A stretch of 64,000 nt of DNA from Austropuccinia psidii (lineage: Eukaryota; Basidiomycota; Pucciniomycetes; Pucciniales; Sphaerophragmiaceae). The notes beneath the pieces were generated by a model, which worked only from the letters and a program-made list of their open reading frames with translations, had not been told where the DNA came from and ran no database searches. The stretch lies in assembly GCA_023105745.1 (NCBI GenBank), contig JALGQZ010000013.1:23198605-23262604 (forward strand). The letters run 5' to 3'. Of this stretch, positions 1-11,374 are shown piece by piece (within the stretch, counting starts at the first letter, position 1; each line of letters opens with the position of its first letter). A program made the position numbers and the translations under genes.

Positions 1-169
1 AACAAAAACTGTTGTACAAAATAAAAAAATTGGCAGCATTAAATTCATGGTTGAAAATAATAAAACAAAAGTCTTAATTGACAATAACCAAAAATTAATA
101 CAAGGAAAAAAAGAATTGTATAAATACATAAGATAAATAAAAGAAAATACTCATAAAATTCATTATGAC

Positions 170-1251
170 ATGATTATTGCTAATCTGACAGCAAAGTTAA
201 ATAAACTAAATATTTCTGCTGAAATATTTGAAGAAAATACTCCATTGCATCAAGAATTACTTCTAGACCATTTAGAAAAAAGTGATGAAGCAAGAATGAC
301 TCTTAAAGATGACATTAAAAGTGAAATAAGACTCATTACTGAGAAAATGGATAAAATGATTGAGCCTAACTTAAATATGCCAAAGTTATCAACCCCATTT
401 TATCACATAAGAAGTCCTGTTAAACCAAAAGAGGAAATGAAAAAACCCTCCATAACAGACTTAAGCCATCAGGACAACAATCAAATCTTAATGAAGGAAG
501 AACCTGAACTGAAAGAATGGACAAAATTCACAGCTGAAGGTGAATATGACCATATGTCATTTAATAAAACATTTGACATGCTACAAGACAATTTTTCCAT
601 ACCAGATGAATTAATCACTTCAAGATTACATTCATTATTTGAAAAATCTGCAAAAAGATGATATCATGGTATAAGAAAAACAAATGGCAAAAAATATGTG
701 GTCTTGGTCGGAAAATGAAATAATCACCAAGCAGGCAAATGATGCCTGGAGGTACAAAATAGAAAATTCATTTTAAAATGCCTTCTTTGATCCACAAAAA
801 GTTAAACCTTTGATTTGGCTCTTAGATCAACCTTCAATATTAAATGCACTGTATCCAGATGTCACAAAAGATGGTACACATTAAGATACTTGAAAAATAT
901 GGAGGAGAACTGGAACATTCCTCTAAAGGCAGGTGCATAGAGACATGTCCCACAGAATATTATATTAATGAACTAGAAGACTTAGTGACAAGAACAAAAA
1001 TTGGCACAACATGGAAAAAATTGGATGTTAAAAGTACAAATAAGCCATTCATTAAGAAAGATAAACCAAGAGATCCTTTCAAGCCCAATACACCCAACAC
1101 TAATGAACAAAGAAAATTTCATAAATGTAATGGTATTAGATACTTAGCCAATAATTGTCTTAAAACAGCAAAGATGAATGCAAGTGTGGAAACAGAGGAC
1201 CACAATAACAAAAAAGAAGAATCTGATTCTGAAAGAGACACTGAAGAATAA
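170..1251 (+). pseudogene. Element A gag remnant
   Basis: Two open stretches (170-661 and 844-1251) in different frames form a broken Gag, the structural protein that packages element RNA. The first holds a lysine- and glutamate-rich helical region and then a KFTAEGEYDHM block matching the conserved FSGSGEYDHM of the younger Gag in element D. The stretch 661-844 keeps recognisable Gag residues in other frames. The second piece ends with a degenerate zinc knuckle, KCNGIRYLANNC, which has lost one cysteine of the expected C-X2-C-X4-H-X4-C. Frameshifts and stops exclude an intact product. Confidence 0.75.
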
Positions 1252-1479
1252 GACACATCTGAAAGTGATGAAATCAATATAATTAATTCCCAAATTAATA
1301 ATATTTATTTAATATATGAAATACTAGATGTAAACTCAAACTCATCACAATTTGGAACATCTGATACAAGCCTCAGAAATATACAAGATGCCAAACTTCA
1401 TAGAACCAAACCTGCAAAAGGAATGGTATATACAGCTGTAAAATGAAGTATAAGCATTGTTATGGTAAAAAACAAATAA

Positions 1480-1826
1480 GTAAAAGTAAGCCTTGACACA
1501 GGAGCATTCTGTACCTGGTTAGTAAAAGTTATTTACAAACAATCATACCAGATTGGGAAGAAAAATATATACCACTAAAAGGGGTTAAACTTAGTAGTGC
1601 AAGTGAAATTATGATTCAACTTGGGATAATTGACTTAACACTAATTTTTCCTCATCCTTCCCAATTTATAAGAGTAAACGTAGAGTTTGTAGCAGTGGGA
1701 AACTTTACTAGTAACCATTTCCTACTTGGAAATGATTACTTGTCAATTTATGGTAAAGATATCTCTAACCAAGAAGACAGATATTTTACCATAGGAGATA
1801 ACAAAAGACAGAAATTTGGTTTTTAA
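1480..1826 (+). pseudogene. Element A aspartic protease remnant
   Basis: A retropepsin-like stretch. The active-site motif LDTGA is readable near 1492-1506 in one frame. The downstream flap half lies in another frame (1611-1826), including a conserved LLGNDYLSIYGKDI block that corresponds to LLGTDYQRMYGIDI in element D. In the family this enzyme cuts the Gag-Pol polyprotein. A frame change between the two halves and nearby stops show that it is dead. Confidence 0.65.
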
Positions 1827-1899
1827 AACAACACAAAACAAATTACTGCTATACAAAATGAAGAGACAAGCCCAGAAACACATTAATTAATAAATTAAA

Positions 1900-2566
1900 A
1901 ACTTATAGAGGCAGAATTTTATCAATTATTAACAGAAAAATGAAACAAAACTTGATTGACCTCTTATTTAAATACAAAAGTGCCTTTGCAACTGACCAAG
2001 AACCACTAGGTGCTATCATTGAACATGAATTAAAAATTGTTCTTAATGTGGAAAAACCTTATCCACTCCTTTTGTGAATACCAGATTACCCACCTAGCCC
2101 AAGAGCTAGAGAAGTATTAGAGGTCCACATTAAAGAATTAATGGACCTAGGGGTATTAAGGAAAGTAGTACATAATTAATGGTTATAATTCATTACACCT
2201 GTTATTATAGCTTTGAATAATGGTAAATCAAGGATGGTGGGGGACTTTAGAGCTCTAAGGACCTATACTATCCCTGACAGGTATCCAATACCCAGACTCC
2301 ATGAGACATTAACACTATTGTCACAGGCTAAATTCATTACAGCCATGTATTCTCTAAGGGGTTTTCACCAAAATTTCTTACCAGACAATGCAAGAGAACT
2401 ACTAAGGATAATAGTCCATTTTGACATATATGAATACCTAAGGATTCTTTTTGGTATAAAAAATGCCCCTTCCCATTATAAAATAATGATGAATACCATA
2501 TTCCCTGAAGAATTATCAGAAGGATGGTTAGTCATCTTCATTGATGATATCATAGTTTGCTCTTAA
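1900..2566 (+). pseudogene. Element A reverse transcriptase, fingers and palm
   Basis: The RT core is best seen in the open frame 2213-2566. It contains VGDFRALRTYT, then DRYPIPRLHETL, then AKFITAMYSLRGFHQ (the first catalytic Asp of the usual MD motif appears as MY), a FGIKNAP block, and FIDDI, the equivalent of the catalytic YxDD box. Upstream, 1990-2170 keeps the pre-RT segment with stops. The RNA- and DNA-dependent polymerase is inactivated by stops and by the altered first carboxylate motif. Confidence 0.8.
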
Positions 2567-3455
2567 GCTTAGGAAAAACTCTTAACAAGACTAGAAAGAT
2601 TTTTGCAAAAGATAGTTCAAGTACATATGAAAATCTCCTTGAAAAAATTCATTTTGCATATAGTGAACTAAAAGTACTGGTACATGTTGTATCTGGACTA
2701 AGCTTGTTAATAGATAAAAAAAATTATAAGCAGTACTACCAAAACCAATTCCCCAAGCCAAGAATTACATGCAATCATCTCTAGGATTTTCTGGATATTA
2801 CAGAAAGCATATAAAAGACTTTGAAAGAATTTCCAAATCCTTTTATGAATGCTTTGATAAACAGCCAGTCTATTAAAAGACTGAGGAAGGGGTTGAAGCA
2901 TTGGCAGAATTGAAAGGAGCCCTCACAAACGCCCCATTTCTCTTAATGCCAGATTGGAAACTACCTTTCAAACTGTGCATTGATTCTTGTGGAGAAGGAC
3001 TAGGTGCTACACTAGACCAGACACAAATCATTGATGATAAACCTGTTGAGGCACCAATTTTCTTCATTCCAAGACAAATCAAGCCAACAGAAGCAAGATA
3101 TGGAGCAAGACAAATGAAATTTCCTTTCTTAGTGTGTGCTTTAAAAAAACTACAGTATTTTTTAGATGGAACAGTGTTTGATTTCATTGCAGACTGTACT
3201 GCTGTCAAATCTTTATTCAACATTAAGACACCAAATAGACATATTCTGAGATGGCAGATTGCTATACAAGAATATAGAGGAAATGTGACCATAGTTCATG
3301 AATCTGGCAATATTCATAAAAATGCAGATAGTCTTAGTAGATGGGCTTTAGAAAATACACCTGAAAACCCAGCATGGGTACAACAGGAAGAAGATAATAC
3401 AGAAGGCATATGTCTTACAGATATTGGACAGAATTCTTTAATTAAGTTGATCTAA
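2567..3455 (+). pseudogene. Element A RT connection and RNase H
   Basis: The main open stretch, 2901-3455, is a gypsy-type RNase H. It has [16 protein letters not shown] (catalytic Asp region), [26 protein letters not shown] (the usual E of the TE-C-LA helix lies in EARYGA), [11 protein letters not shown] (second Asp), [13 protein letters not shown], and a terminal [10 protein letters not shown] block (the ADxLSR motif). The enzyme removes the RNA strand during reverse transcription. The thumb region before it (2567-2900) is frame-broken. Minus-strand ORFs over this area are shadows. Confidence 0.8.
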
Positions 3456-4577
3456 ATGAATTGCCTTATCCTATTTCAAATTTTAGTGAAATATTTCAAA
3501 TATCTATCATTATCTTCCAGACTAGATGAAGTATGGAAAAAAGCATATGATGAAGTAAAATTCCCCCTCCTTGATGGAATTATTCATCATAGGACTAAAA
3601 ACACATGTGGTATGACCTTGACAGATAGGACTGCAATAAACACTATACTACATGAATGCCATTAGAGTGTTGTATTTGGTCAGCTTTCAGAAGATAGGAC
3701 ACTAGAAAGGGTAAAAATCTTCTCTTGGTGGCCAAATTGGAGAAACAATGTTGCAGAGTATTTCCCAACGTGTGACAGATGTCAAAACACATACAGAGCC
3801 ACAGGTCAGAAATTTGGAATGATGATCCAAATTCAAGCACCAAAATCCCCATGAGAAATGGTTCACATGGGTTGGGTAACATTCTTACCTCCAGGAGGAG
3901 ACAGGAGTTTTAATGCATGCCTAGTATTAGTTGACAGGTACAGAAAAACCCACATTTTTCTTACCACTTTATAAAGATGACACAGCTATGCACCCAGCCA
4001 TAATGATATTGAATAGAGTCATTATCAATACAGACCTTTTCCAAAATATCATAAGTGACAGAGATCCCAAATTCACTTCAGCATTATGGACAAATCTCCA
4101 TAAGTTTTTTAGAACAAAAATATCATTCTCAACAGGCTAACACCCTCAAAATGAGGTTTTAGCTGAAAGATTTATACAAAATTTAGAAGACATGATCAGA
4201 ACATTCAATGCTCATGGCCTAGACTTCAAAGACTCTGATGGTCTTACCCATTATTGGTGTACCTTAATGACAGCTCTTGAACTTGAACATAAGCATTCAA
4301 TTCATTCTTCAACTGTAAAACACCAGAAATGTTAGAAAAAGGTTGAAATACAATACTTCCTTATGAAGCTCTAAAAAAGGACTTAGTGGATATACATCCA
4401 ACAGCAAGCATTTTTGAAATAATTTTTCACAAAGCAAGACATAATGAAAACAGATGTGTCAAAGATTCTTTCACATATGCAAAAGAAAGATGGGACAAAA
4501 GTAATAAACCACATGATTTCAAAGTAGGATACTTGGTCTTGTTATCAACTCTGAGCGTTTATAACATTACAGGCTAA
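3456..4577 (+). pseudogene. Element A integrase remnant
   Basis: Integrase pieces occur in several frames. The HHCC zinc domain is visible around 3640-3800 (a Leu-His-Glu-Cys-His helix and a later CDRCQ). The core begins with LVDRY near 3930, the first catalytic Asp, and has [12 protein letters not shown] near 4054-4090, the second Asp. A Gln/Glu-rich helix follows near 4160-4200, and the C-terminal helical linker at 4386-4577 (KERWDKSN...DFKVGYLVLLSTL) leads towards the GPY/F region. At least five stops interrupt the frame. Confidence 0.75.
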
Positions 4578-4583
4578 AATAAA

Positions 4584-4961
4584 TTGAAATGTTCCTTAGC
4601 AGGATGCTTTATGATAAGCACACTACATGGCCCTAATTCTGTGCAGCTAGAATTGACAGGTGAATTGATGAATAAACACCCAGATTTCCCTGTAAGCCTG
4701 ATAAAAAATCACAGCTCAAGTGATAAGGAGCTATTTCCCCTGAGAGATAAACCTGAAATTGAAATTTCACCTCTAGAAGAAGGAGAAGAAAAGAAAATTG
4801 TGAAAGTCCTTAAAAAAAGGAGGACAAGAAACAAAAAAGAATGGGAATACCTTGTAAAGTATAGAAACCCAATTCAAGAAGATGACTTGCTACTTGAGAA
4901 ATATATAACTAAATCTGATAATCTGTCAAGGATATTTAGACATGAAAGAAGACCTAAATAA
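4584..4961 (+). pseudogene. Element A integrase tail with chromodomain
   Basis: This open stretch of 125 codons covers the end of the integrase. The first half is a GPY/F-like module (NSVQLELTGE, then HPDFPVSLIKN). The last 55 residues form a chromodomain (VKVLKKRRTRNKKEWEYLVKY, then a charged helix). In chromoviruses this domain steers insertion towards particular chromatin. It stays open even though the rest of pol is broken. TAA at 4959-4961 ends it. Confidence 0.75.
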
Positions 4962-6165
4962 TATAAGTTTTAAGAATTATTAAGCTTCAAGACTAAAAAT
5001 GTTGATTGAAGAGGTAGGAAAGTGGATGATAGCCTAATCAACTATATCAGATTGTGGTACAATCTTTTTTGGTGGTAGGGAATGGGAGCCTTTGAGATAT
5101 GACAATGTATGAAAAAAGGTCACAAAACAACTTCACAATACTTTTTTTAATAATAAGAACTGGAATTATTATCTTAAAATAAGTAAATATGCCTTAAAAA
5201 AGCATAAAACCTTGATTTTCTCAGATATCAATGAATTAAAATGTGAAATAAATTACGCCATTTAATTTGTCATGAAAACCTACACATATAATATTTTCAT
5301 TTAATATCTGAAATTTCAATACTCTCTGAGATAACCTGGATGTCTTCACGTTTATGATCAGCACATATCTTCATGGTTTTAAGCTGATATCTTTTGAATT
5401 ATGAATGATGGAGAGTTGAACCAAAGATAAAGCTACCAAGTAATTACTGTAAGAATACATATATAAGCTTTATTTCAAATTCTATAAGCAAGGTTATAAC
5501 CTAAAAGGCTCCATTGATCAAAATAGTTATAGCTGTTGACCACTTTCTTGTGAGAGTGGTCCAAGCTTAAAAAAGTAGATATTCAGATTCTACTAGTTCA
5601 TACAGGAATAAGATTTAATTTTTATCATTATATTCTAGTTATAACCCCTTGAACTCATGATTTGGAGTTCAAAATAGGGAGTTTCAACACAAAAGATGAG
5701 TTACAAGGAAAATCATCCAATACAGGGTTTTGATTATTTAATTTAATTCTCTTGGAGGCTAAGTAGGGATTTGCCGATCTATCATAATTAACTCTCAGAA
5801 TTTCTGTAGTGTGCATGACTCCAAAGCTATTATTGATCAAAGCTTAAGCTTAAAATTGATCATTTATGATGACTCACTCTAATCTTATTTCAAGTTTGAA
5901 AGTTATATAAGTGATATAATTGGTGAATACTAGCTTAGTATGATTAAAAATAATAAAATCCACAAAGCTAAGACTTCTTCCAATCCTATGATGTCAGCAA
6001 ACTTAGAGTTACAGTGATAACTCTAGGGAATGGCATAATAATGATATGAAGATGGTTTAATCATGATGTAATCGTCATAAACCTTTAAATACTGATTCAT
6101 TCCAATGGATACCATCAGTAAAGGTCTACTACAGGTGTCCTGGACTCTAGGAGGGAGGATCCTAC

Positions 6166-6178
6166 TATAAATAGAGCA
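6166..6178 (+). promoter_or_regulatory. TATA-like box in element A LTR
   Basis: CTATAAATAGAGC matches a TATA box and sits in the presumed 3' LTR of element A, in the sense orientation. It is inferred from sequence alone, and in DNA this AT-rich such matches also arise by chance. Confidence 0.3.
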
Positions 6179-6191
6179 CTTTTTCCTCTAT

Positions 6192-6196
6192 TTCCC
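6192..6196. repeat. Target site duplication, left of element B
   Basis: TTCCC directly abuts the TGTCAGG start of the left LTR and is repeated at 15867-15871 next to the right LTR end. It defines the insertion of B into the LTR of element A. Confidence 0.85.
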
Positions 6197-7633
6197 TGTC
6201 AGGCTAAGTCTATGATGAAGGTGTAATAAGGCTATTTACCACTTTAACTATGACTGTGACATGGTAAAATCAATTAAAATTGGCTGGATTATAGATAATA
6301 AAAGTTTTAATATAGAGAAATAAGGGCTTTATTATTATAAAATAGTGGTGGTGAGTGCTGTTGGAAGCCTTGGGTGCAGTCTTGCCAGTTGGGTTACTAT
6401 AATAAGAGCTACAATACTAAAGTTTAAAGTATAGCCTGATCATTTGCCAATATTATAACTGTATTTTACAGTTGTACTATTTAGGAATTCAAGAGCAGGA
6501 TGAGGAAACCTTTTCTGGTGAAGAAAATGCCCCTTTTTCATCCTAAACTTGGGTGAAAAAGTCTTCTACACCTTTCCACATAGAGGGAGTGAATATTTTT
6601 CACTTCCAAGGACTGGCTTGTGGTTTTCACAAGGGCTGCTTAGCTTTTATTGGGCTCAGATGTGGTTTTGAAACCCCATCTGGGCAGTTTTCACCAATAA
6701 ATGGTGAAATTATTCATCTGCGGACCACAAAGCCCTCTTCTGACATGTATTACACATAGAATGCTGTACAGAAGCTTTACAAGACCCCAGTATTGACCAA
6801 AGTATGAGGTATTGAAGTATAAACAAGCTTCTTTGTCTGTTTGACACCTCATAATCATAGCTATGGGGTATTATCCCATGGTAAGGCTGTATTTGTATAA
6901 CTGTGCAATCTTGACCTTAAAGCTGCCATAGCTTTGTCAGTTCTTGAGATATCAAGCTCAAGGTTGGTTAATTGTGTATCCCTGAATGTGTTATACATTA
7001 TGGTACCTCATTTGACATGACTATCATTCAATATGGAAAAGTTATGCCATGTACATGATTTGTTGTATATATGTATGATTTGCTTAAAATCTGTATGGAG
7101 CTTGTTTGCCCCTTACCTTTTGTTCTATATGAGATATGGGGAAATCAATGGCACCATCAGATAGCCCTGATTCTTCCTTTCCAAAAAACCCCCACTTTAG
7201 TTATCTCACACTAGAACTGTAGAAGTTAGATGGGAGGTGAATGTTTCATTCACCCTTATTTAACATTATTTTGGCCTACCTCCTGTAGTTCTGGTTCTAG
7301 CTCAATTTGCCTAATACCATTGGATAGCCCTTACTTAGAACTTCAATTTGAATACCCATTTGATGGGGTTAGGCCTCTTCCTCTTGATTCCAGATGGGAG
7401 GTGAAAAATAAGGTTTATGCTCAGCAACAAGTTTGAGAAGGAATAACTTTGTTATCCCTTGTCCTATGATGGTGGGACTTGTGTGTTTGGAAAGTAGTGA
7501 TTTTCCTCCTTTGTTTGATAACTTTTGAGAAAATTTGGCTCAGCTCTATGTTTTGGTGGTATCTCCGCTTTACCATTGATTTATGGTATTTGGCTGTCAT
7601 GCTTGTGCTCTGGTTTTCAGTCACAGGCTGTCA
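6197..7633 (-). repeat. Element B 3' LTR
   Basis: The LTR is 1,437 bp. It starts TGTCAGGCTAAG and ends CAGGCTGTCA. It matches 14449-15866 and, more distantly, the LTRs at 42412, 50433, 52734 and 62507. Inside, 6650-6715 holds two of the hairpins shared by the family: ATGTGGTTTTGAAACCCCAT (one mismatch) and a TTTCACC/GGTGAAA stem. Confidence 0.9.
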
Positions 7634-7672
7634 TACCCTCCCTTTAAAAAAGGCTCATCATTGATGAGACTG
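7634..7672 (-). promoter_or_regulatory. Element B polypurine tract
   Basis: On the minus strand AAAGGGAGGGTA stands immediately before the LTR. This is the plus-strand primer position in LTR retroelements, and element D has AGAGGGAGGGTA at the same place. Next to it, CTCATCATTGATGAG forms a perfect 7-bp stem with a one-base loop, also kept in D. Confidence 0.8.
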
Positions 7673-8287
7673 TTAATTCCTCCTAGAGGCCCTGAATCTC
7701 CCTAAATCAAGGCTCCCATCTGGTATGGCATCTTCTGCCAACCATTTGTCTGTATCTGCTGTCTGGTTTTTAACTCTGACCAACTACTGTCTCTGGTCTT
7801 TACCATTCTGTCTAATCTTCCTGGCATTTATGATTTTCTTCACAGGGCCATGGGATTCTTTTACTTCCACTATTTCTGGTGAAGTGGAATTTTTCTTCCT
7901 GGAGGGGAACTTATTCTCCTCTGTTTGGAAGTATGGCTTGACCAAGCTCACTGGGATTACTGGGTGTTTCCTACAAACTTCCTCTGTAAGTTTGACCTCC
8001 ACTGCATTTTCCCCTACCAGTTTAATTATAGTGAAGGTCCCTACAAATGAGTCTTGCATCTTTTTAGGTCTCTTAAGCTTGTTGAAGTTGAGTGTGGACA
8101 CTAACACCTGGTCCCCTTCTTTGAAGTCAGGTTCCATGTGGTATTTGTCCCACCTCTGCTTGTTGTATTCTTTTGCCTCAGCTATGCATTGAGCAGCTAT
8201 ATCACAAGCCCTCTTCCGCATATCATGGAAGTCTTTGGCTGTTGGGTGGATAGTGAGAAGATTTTTCTTCAGGTGGTCTACAGACAA
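7673..8287 (-). pseudogene. Element B integrase tail: GPY/F and chromodomain
   Basis: The open part, 7784-8287, runs from the helical linker (HLKKNLLTIHPTAKDFHDM) through EGDQVLVSTLNF, DSFVGPFTIIKLVGENAVEV (the GPY/F glycine-proline motif) and HPVIPVSLVKPYFQ. It ends in the middle of the chromodomain at a stop after NGKDQRQ. The same frame continues past the stop with the rest of the chromodomain (ADTDKWLAEDAIPDG) to about 7673. One nonsense change therefore truncates an otherwise readable tail. Confidence 0.8.
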
Positions 8288-8320
8288 TAGGGGATCCCAC
8301 CCTTTTTCTACCAGTGAGGG

Positions 8321-9465
8321 TTATTTCCCTGTGGTGGAGTGCTGGCTTGTGTTGTAAGCCAGATTGACTGCTGGTAGAAGGGTAACCCAATCATGGGTGT
8401 ATCCTTCATGGTCTTTGTATTCTGTGCAATATGCGCAGAATCTCCCAATGATTTCCTCCATTGTTTGGATCATCCTTTCAGCTAAACCATCTTTCTGTGG
8501 GTGGTAAGCTGTGGAGAATGCAAGTTTAGTACCAAGCATGTCATAAAAGTTGGTCCAGAATTTTGATGTGACTTTGGGTCCCTATCACTAATGATAGTCT
8601 TAGGCACTCCACAGGTGGATATTATGTTATCCCAAGATAACAAGGCAGTATCCTTTGCTGTGTTCTCCTTGTGCCATGGTAGACAACTCACACTCTTGCT
8701 GAACCTATCAACTTTGATCAGGAAAGCATTGAAGTTTTCTTTGCCTCCTTGGACCAGTCCTGTAACCCAAACCATGTTGATGGTTTCCCGAGGGTGTTTG
8801 GGTTCTTTTATGTGTTGAAGTAGCCCATACTTCTTCCCATATTTACTGTTTGCCTTCTGGCATCTTTCACAAGTGTTGCTATATTCACTTGCCTCTTGTT
8901 CCCATTTGGGCCACCAAGCTGTGCTTGCTACCCTTTCTTTGGTCCTGTATTCACTCATGTGTCCCATATAGGGGCAGTCATGGCATTCCTGCAGGATCAG
9001 GAATATATGGTCCCTGTCTACTACTGTGAGTGCACTTGTGTGTTTCTCTCTATGGTAGAGCAGGCCATCTATAAGGAAAAACTTGCTGTCCTTATAGTCC
9101 CTCAACCAGGGTTCCTCCACCTGAAATTCCAGTTCTGGGCTCCTGTACTTCTGTTGAAGGAGTTGCAACAATATTCCACACTGTTTGTGTTTGGCATATT
9201 TCTTCATTACTTCACTGAAGAGCTTATTATGTAGCTCTGAGAAAATTATTCCCAATATGGGAGTTTCTGTTCCTTCTGAATCAGTGTCTCCACTGTCTGG
9301 GGTACCACTTCTTTGTGCCCATTCAGAAAATCTGAAGTTTTTCCTGCTATCTGTTTCCATGAAATGGATAGGAATATTGGCTGCTACTTCAGGGTCATAG
9401 GCTGGGTTGCTTTTTAAATTGTCTAGTGGCCATCTGCATTGGTGTGGCTTTTTCCCTTCTTGCAT
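8321..9465 (-). pseudogene. Element B integrase core
   Basis: A long open stretch, 8482-9465, holds the N-terminal zinc domain ([14 protein letters not shown] with later CERCQ) and the start of the core, with VDRFSKS (first Asp) and IISDRDPKS (second Asp). A frame change near 8530 moves to 8321-8539, which carries [21 protein letters not shown], including the third catalytic residue Glu in AERMIQ. This enzyme inserts element cDNA. The frameshift and nearby stops make it inactive. The upstream part of the open frame still contains the RNase H to integrase linker. Confidence 0.85.
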
Positions 9466-10583
9466 ATAATGGTATTATTTCCTCTATGCTCTTGGATGGC
9501 TATTTGCCACCTTAGCATGTGTCTATTGGTATTATTCATGTTCAGTAAGGATGTCAAGGCTATGCAGTCTGTGTAGACTTCAAAGAATGCACCCTCCGAA
9601 TAATAGTGAAGTTTCTCTAAAGCCCAGACTAATCATAGGCATTCAGTCTGGGTGGCCCCATACCTGGCTTCTTAATCTTTCAGTTTCCTAGAAATGGAGC
9701 ATATTACTCCTTCTCTTGGTACACCATCTACAATTTGTCCCTGGTGAAGGACTGCTCCTAATCCTTGGATACAGGCTGCATCTATATATACCTTGAATGT
9801 TAGTTCAAAGTCAGGAAAGATGAGCACAGGTGCATCAGTGAGTTCATGTTTGATCCTCTCATATGCATCCCTTCTTTCCTTGGTAATTTCAAAAACTACA
9901 TATTTTTGAACATAACTTGTATAGACTAGTATTTATATTTGCAAAATTTCTGATGTGGTTTCTGTAGTAGCTAGCAAACTCAAGGAAATATTGCATTTCT
10001 TTGATATTCTTTGGTACTGGCTTTAGCAGTACTTCTGCTACTTTATTCTGGTCTATGGCCATACTAAGACCTGAGACTTTGTGTCCCAGTGCCAGTAATT
10101 CTTGTTGGCCAAAATTACACTTCTTATGTGAAATTTCATGTTGGTGGCTGTGCATTTACTTGGGACTGTCTCTATGTACTGCACATGGTCTTCCCATGCC
10201 TCTGAGTATATAATGATGTCATAAATATATCCTACCATCCAGCCTTGCAATATTTCTTCCTGAAATATTATGTCCATCATCCTTTGGAAGTAGGCTGGTG
10301 CATTTTTGATGCCAAATCGCATCCTGGTATACTCATATATGCCCATATGGCATATGATTCTGAGTAATTTGATGGATTTTGGCTTAACTCCATTCTGGGG
10401 AAATCCTTTCATACAATCCATCTTGGTTATGTATTTGGCTTTTGCCAGTTTGTCTAGGGCATGAGGTATTCTAGGTATAGGGTACCTGTCAGCTTTTGTG
10501 TAGCTGTTCAGGGCTCTGAAATCCCCACACAACTTAGATTTGCCATCATTCCAGGTGATAAGGACAGGAGTGGTGATTTCCAC
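9466..10583 (-). pseudogene. Element B reverse transcriptase and RNase H
   Basis: RT is open at 10053-10583: KLCGDFRALNSYTKADRYPI, AKYITKMDCMKGF with the catalytic Asp kept, FGIKNAPAYFQRMM, and GYIYDIIIYSE where the usual YIDD has become YIYD. A frame change leads to 9889-10155 (LLALGHKVSGLSMAI, then [15 protein letters not shown]), the thumb and connection. RNase H follows to about 9466 in broken frames. Loss of one Asp in the YxDD box would by itself abolish polymerase activity. Confidence 0.85.
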
Positions 10584-10586
10584 TAT

Positions 10587-11372
10587 TTAATTGTATCTTA
10601 TCTTCCTGATGAAATCCATTTCTAGGAGTTCATTGACATGTTTTTCAGTTTCCTTCCTAGGTTCCAGACTTTCTGGGTATGGAGGTCTTCTCAGCAAGGT
10701 TGGATAGGGTCTTTCCACATCCAGATATAATTCTATATCATGGCCTCTGATTTTTCCCAATGGTTCTTCACAAATGGCCAATCCTGGTCTATCTTTCCTT
10801 AGAATCTTCAGTAAGCTGAGTTTCTGTTTACTGGTAAGGTTAGTGCTTAATTGGCCCTCCCTGAATTCATTTAGTAATCTTTCTAGAGGGTCATGGGTAG
10901 ATATTTGGTCTATGTCAAGAGAAAATTTCTTTCCCTTGTATGTACCAATAGTAATATTCCTGTTTTTACTATTTTAAATATCAATGCCATACATCCTCTG
11001 GGAGTCTGTTCCAAATAAAAACCCTTTGTAATGGGCATATTAAAGCACAACAGACTCTGGGTAGAGTCTGATATTACCTCTCCTATGGGGTATAATTATC
11101 TCTTTGATAATTGGCCCAATGGATGTAATCCTCCCTGATTCACTTTTGAAGTTCTTTTCCTTGGTTGGAAGGTCCTGTATTTCCCAATTAGGCAAGTGGT
11201 GATCCAGATAATTTCTCGCTACTATTGAGAAGTGTGCTCCACTGTCAATGCTCAATGGGTGTTGAGCATTGTCAATACACACAGTCATCTTTGTGGATGT
11301 CCCATGTATATATGCCATTCCTTCAGTTGGTGTGACTAGGGATGTCTGTGTATCTTGCATGTGTTTACACAA
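10587..11372 (-). pseudogene. Element B protease and pre-RT linker
   Basis: 11040-11372 encodes the retropepsin. MTVCIDNAQHPLSIDSGAHF gives the active-site DSGA, followed by the IIKEIIIPHRRGNIRL strand. 10587-10781 is the pre-RT linker (GHDIELYLDVERPYPTLLRR). The frame is broken between the two, and a stop separates the linker from RT. Confidence 0.8.
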
Positions 11373-11374
11373 AT

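Larger units (their letters stand above)
1..6196 (+). mobile_element. Element A: degenerate Ty3/gypsy chromovirus
   Basis: An old LTR retrotransposon on the plus strand, cut off on its left by the window edge. Reading left to right it holds Gag (170-1251), protease (about 1480-1826), reverse transcriptase, RNase H, integrase and a terminal chromodomain that ends at 4961, each broken by stops and frame changes. A purine-rich run near 5070-5082 is followed by a TG start that is probably the 3' LTR. Element B then interrupts this LTR at 6197, so its remainder should continue right of 15866. The order PR-RT-RH-IN places it in Ty3/gypsy, and the chromodomain makes it a chromovirus. It is clearly non-functional. 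Confidence 0.85.
5083..6196 (+). repeat. Element A 3' LTR, left part
   Basis: A purine-rich run (GGTGGTAGGGAA, about 5071-5082) is followed by TGGGAGCCT, which resembles the LTR starts at 23210 and 38826. The rest is AT-rich, with no credible gene. A TATA-like TATAAATAG lies near 6168-6176, 20 bases upstream of the insertion of element B, and could be the old LTR promoter. The LTR is cut at 6196 by element B. Its far end was not located to the right of 15866. Confidence 0.5.

Noticed and set aside
7479..8192. Plus-strand open frames over the tail of element B
   Set aside because: They are antisense shadows of the integrase and chromodomain; the minus strand has all conserved motifs.
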